From assembly GCF_044377035.1 (NCBI RefSeq), contig NZ_JBILJW010000001.1:1-64000 (forward strand): a stretch of 64,000 bases of DNA. The letters are read 5' to 3'. The notes below the pieces were generated by a model. That model made no database searches and was not told where the DNA came from. It saw only the letters and a list, made by a program, of their open reading frames with translations. The position numbers were made by a program, and so were the translations under genes. Below are positions 62,614-64,000 of this stretch, piece by piece. How positions within the stretch are numbered: position 1 is the stretch's first letter; the number at the start of each line of letters is the position of its first letter. The stretch is from Silanimonas sp044377035 (lineage in GTDB: Bacteria; Pseudomonadota; Gammaproteobacteria; Xanthomonadales; Xanthomonadaceae).

Positions 62614-64000
62614 TCATTCGGACACCGCCAGCGCGGGCCGTTCGGCCTCGGGCAGCGTCTCGCCGTCGAGAGCGGCGACCTGGCGAACCATCCGCCGCAG
62701 TTCGTCGCGACTCGCCGCATCGCGGGCGTCGGGTGCTGCACCGAAGGCCCCGTCGACCCATCGCACCACCTCGTTCCAGCCGGCGCCGCCCAAGGCTTCG
62801 CCGCCGCGTAGGCGCTCGCCGTAGGCCGTCACCGCGGCGGCCCACTGCAGTGCGGGCGATGCAGTGGTGGCGATGTCGGCGCGGCGGACCGGGCGCTCCA
62901 GCAGTTGGCTCGCGCCACCTTCCGGGGCCTTGTAGCGCAGCCGCACGGTGGCCAACTCGCCCTCGGCACCGGTGCCAGGCGTGCGCGCTCCGGCGGCGTA
63001 CTTCAGCGGCGCGTTCCATTCGCCGCCACTGCCCACGAGCGCGATCTCGTACAGGGCGGTGACGTCGTGGCCCGCGCCGATCTCGCCGGCATCAACGGCG
63101 TCGTTGGCGAAGTCCTCGCGCTTCAGCTGGCGGTTCTCGTAGCCGACGAGGCGGTACTCGGCCACCTGCGCCGGATTGAACTCGACCTGGATCTTCACGT
63201 CCTTGGCGACGGTCAGCAGGGTGCCGGCCATCTCGTCGCGCAGCACTTTGCGCGCCTCACGCGGGCTGTCGATGTAGGCATGGTTGCCATCGCCGATGTT
63301 CGCGAGCTGCTCGGCCATCGCGTCGTTGTAGTTGCCTTGGCCGAAGCCGAGCGTCGACAGCGCGATGCCGTGCTTGCGCTGTTCGGCGACGAAAGCCTCG
63401 AGCGTGGTCTGGTCCGTGGTTCCGACGTTGAAGTCACCGTCGGTGGCCAGCACGATGCGGTTCACGCCGCCGTCGATCTTCGCCTCGCGGGCGATGCGGT
63501 AAGCGAGTTCGATGCCGGCGCCGCCATTGGTGGAACCGCCGGCTTCGAGGCGATCCAGAGCTTCGAGGATGGTGCCGCGCTCGGCACCCGACGTGGGCGG
63601 CAGCACGAGGCCGGCGCTACCCGCGTAGACGACGAGCGCCATGCGGTCCTGTGGGCGCATTTGCAGCACCAGTTCGCGCAGGGCCTGCTTCACCAGCGGC
63701 AGCTTGTCGGCGTCCTGCATCGAACCGCTGGTGTCGACGAGGAAAACCAGGTTGCTTGGCGGCAGCTCCGTGGCCGGCACCTCGTAGGCCTTCAGCGCGA
63801 CGCGCATCAGCAGGCGGCGGGCGTTCCACGGCGCCGGGGCCACCTCGGTGTGCACCGCGAACGGCTGGCTTCGCGAAATGGGGGCGGTATCGCCGTAGTC
63901 GAAATAGTTCAGAAGTTCCTCCACGCGCACCGCGTCGGCGGGCGGGCGCTGGCCCCAGCCGATCATCCGGCGCAGGTTGCTGTAGCTGCCGGTGTCGACG
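62614..64000 (-). CDS. YfbK-like von Willebrand factor A domain protein, 5' truncated
   Basis: The frame continues to the right edge, where the minus strand reads VDTGSYSNLRRMI, the YfbK-type motif before the vWA domain, so the N-terminus is missing. Counting from the first in-window ATG (63966), the metal-ion site is VDTSGSM (78-82) in LVFLVDTSGSM, with TGG-like GGSTNGGAG and a further Asp in VLATDGDF. A C-terminal DUF3520-like region (about 270-450) follows. These proteins are usually exported and act with partner proteins; function unknown. It lies just upstream of the ECF sigma gene in the same direction, so it may be regulated by it. Confidence 0.82.
   Translation of the reverse strand, partial: VDTGSYSNLRRMIGWGQRPPADAVRVEELLNYFDYGDTAPISRSQPFAVHTEVAPAPWNARRLLMRVALKAYEVPATELPPSNLVFLVDTSGSMQDADKLPLVKQALRELVLQMRPQDRMALVVYAGSAGLVLPPTSGAERGTILEALDRLEAGGSTNGGAGIELAYRIAREAKIDGGVNRIVLATDGDFNVGTTDQTTLEAFVAEQRKHGIALSTLGFGQGNYNDAMAEQLANIGDGNHAYIDSPREARKVLRDEMAGTLLTVAKDVKIQVEFNPAQVAEYRLVGYENRQLKREDFANDAVDAGEIGAGHDVTALYEIALVGSGGEWNAPLKYAAGARTPGTGAEGELATVRLRYKAPEGGASQLLERPVRRADIATTASPALQWAAAVTAYGERLRGGEALGGAGWNEVVRWVDGAFGAAPDARDAASRDELRRMVRQVAALDGETLPEAERPALAVSE

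Overview
The window reads as one contiguous, very GC-rich (roughly two-thirds G+C or more) chromosomal segment of a gammaproteobacterium, most likely of the Xanthomonadales/Lysobacterales. This rests on gene content and order, not on a database search. The supporting signs are a type IV pilus PilZ at the end of the fab-pabB-pabC-mltG-tmk-holB run, a PIAGT-type PabB of the kind described from Stenotrophomonas, tRNA-Ser next to the SRP RNA beside dnaX, an rpoE-rseA-rseC-mucD-lepA-lepB-rnc-era-recO run, and a nagZ-hpt-methylthioinosine phosphorylase cluster. I saw no insertion sequence, prophage, CRISPR array or integron. Genes are tightly packed with many ATGA/GTGA overlaps, and no stretch over 300 bases lacks a gene or RNA.

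Layout. 1-5344: the 3' part of a caspase-like peptidase gene, tRNA-Ser(CGA) with its terminator, an acyltransferase, then lipopolysaccharide-core genes (DUF6165, family 9 glycosyltransferase, Kdo kinase) and a metallo-beta-lactamase-fold hydrolase. 5387-8904: tRNA-Ser(GGA) and 4.5S RNA on the minus strand, then dnaX-ybaB-recR and a HIT protein. 8910-14914: a minus-strand MoxR-DUF58-transglutaminase operon, a divergent membrane glycosyltransferase and a coiled-coil membrane protein. 15021-25669: yceD-rpmF, then the fatty-acid synthesis cluster fabH-fabD-fabG-acpP-fabF running into pabB-pabC-mltG-tmk-holB-pilZ.

25679-33232: DUF2007 protein, acyl-CoA thioesterase, peptidoglycan amidase, an alpha/beta hydrolase with rlmKL, a secreted cysteine-rich protein, a methyltransferase and a secreted alpha-amylase. 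33385-39684: a palindromic control region, a putrescine-type ABC transporter operon (potFGHI) and a fused enoyl-CoA hydratase/3-hydroxyacyl-CoA dehydrogenase. 39760-48514: the sigma-E operon with its own sigma-E promoter, then lepA, lepB, rnc, era and recO, linking envelope stress, signal-peptide cleavage and RNA processing.

48470-64000: a receiver-Hpt protein, an AsmA-like YdbH protein followed by an apparent YnbE-YdbL fusion lipoprotein, rlmD, CYTH, nagZ-hpt-MTI phosphorylase, a flavin monooxygenase, a GAF-GGDEF protein with a degenerate motif, an ABC exporter, a YigZ protein, and an ECF sigma factor between a membrane proline-rich protein and a von Willebrand A protein that runs off the end of the window.

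Most of the window is conserved housekeeping. The least conventional parts are the YdbH/fused YnbE-YdbL pair, the vWA/ECF sigma/proline-rich membrane protein operon, the strong palindrome upstream of the amylase gene, the degenerate GGDEF protein and the orphan receiver-Hpt protein.
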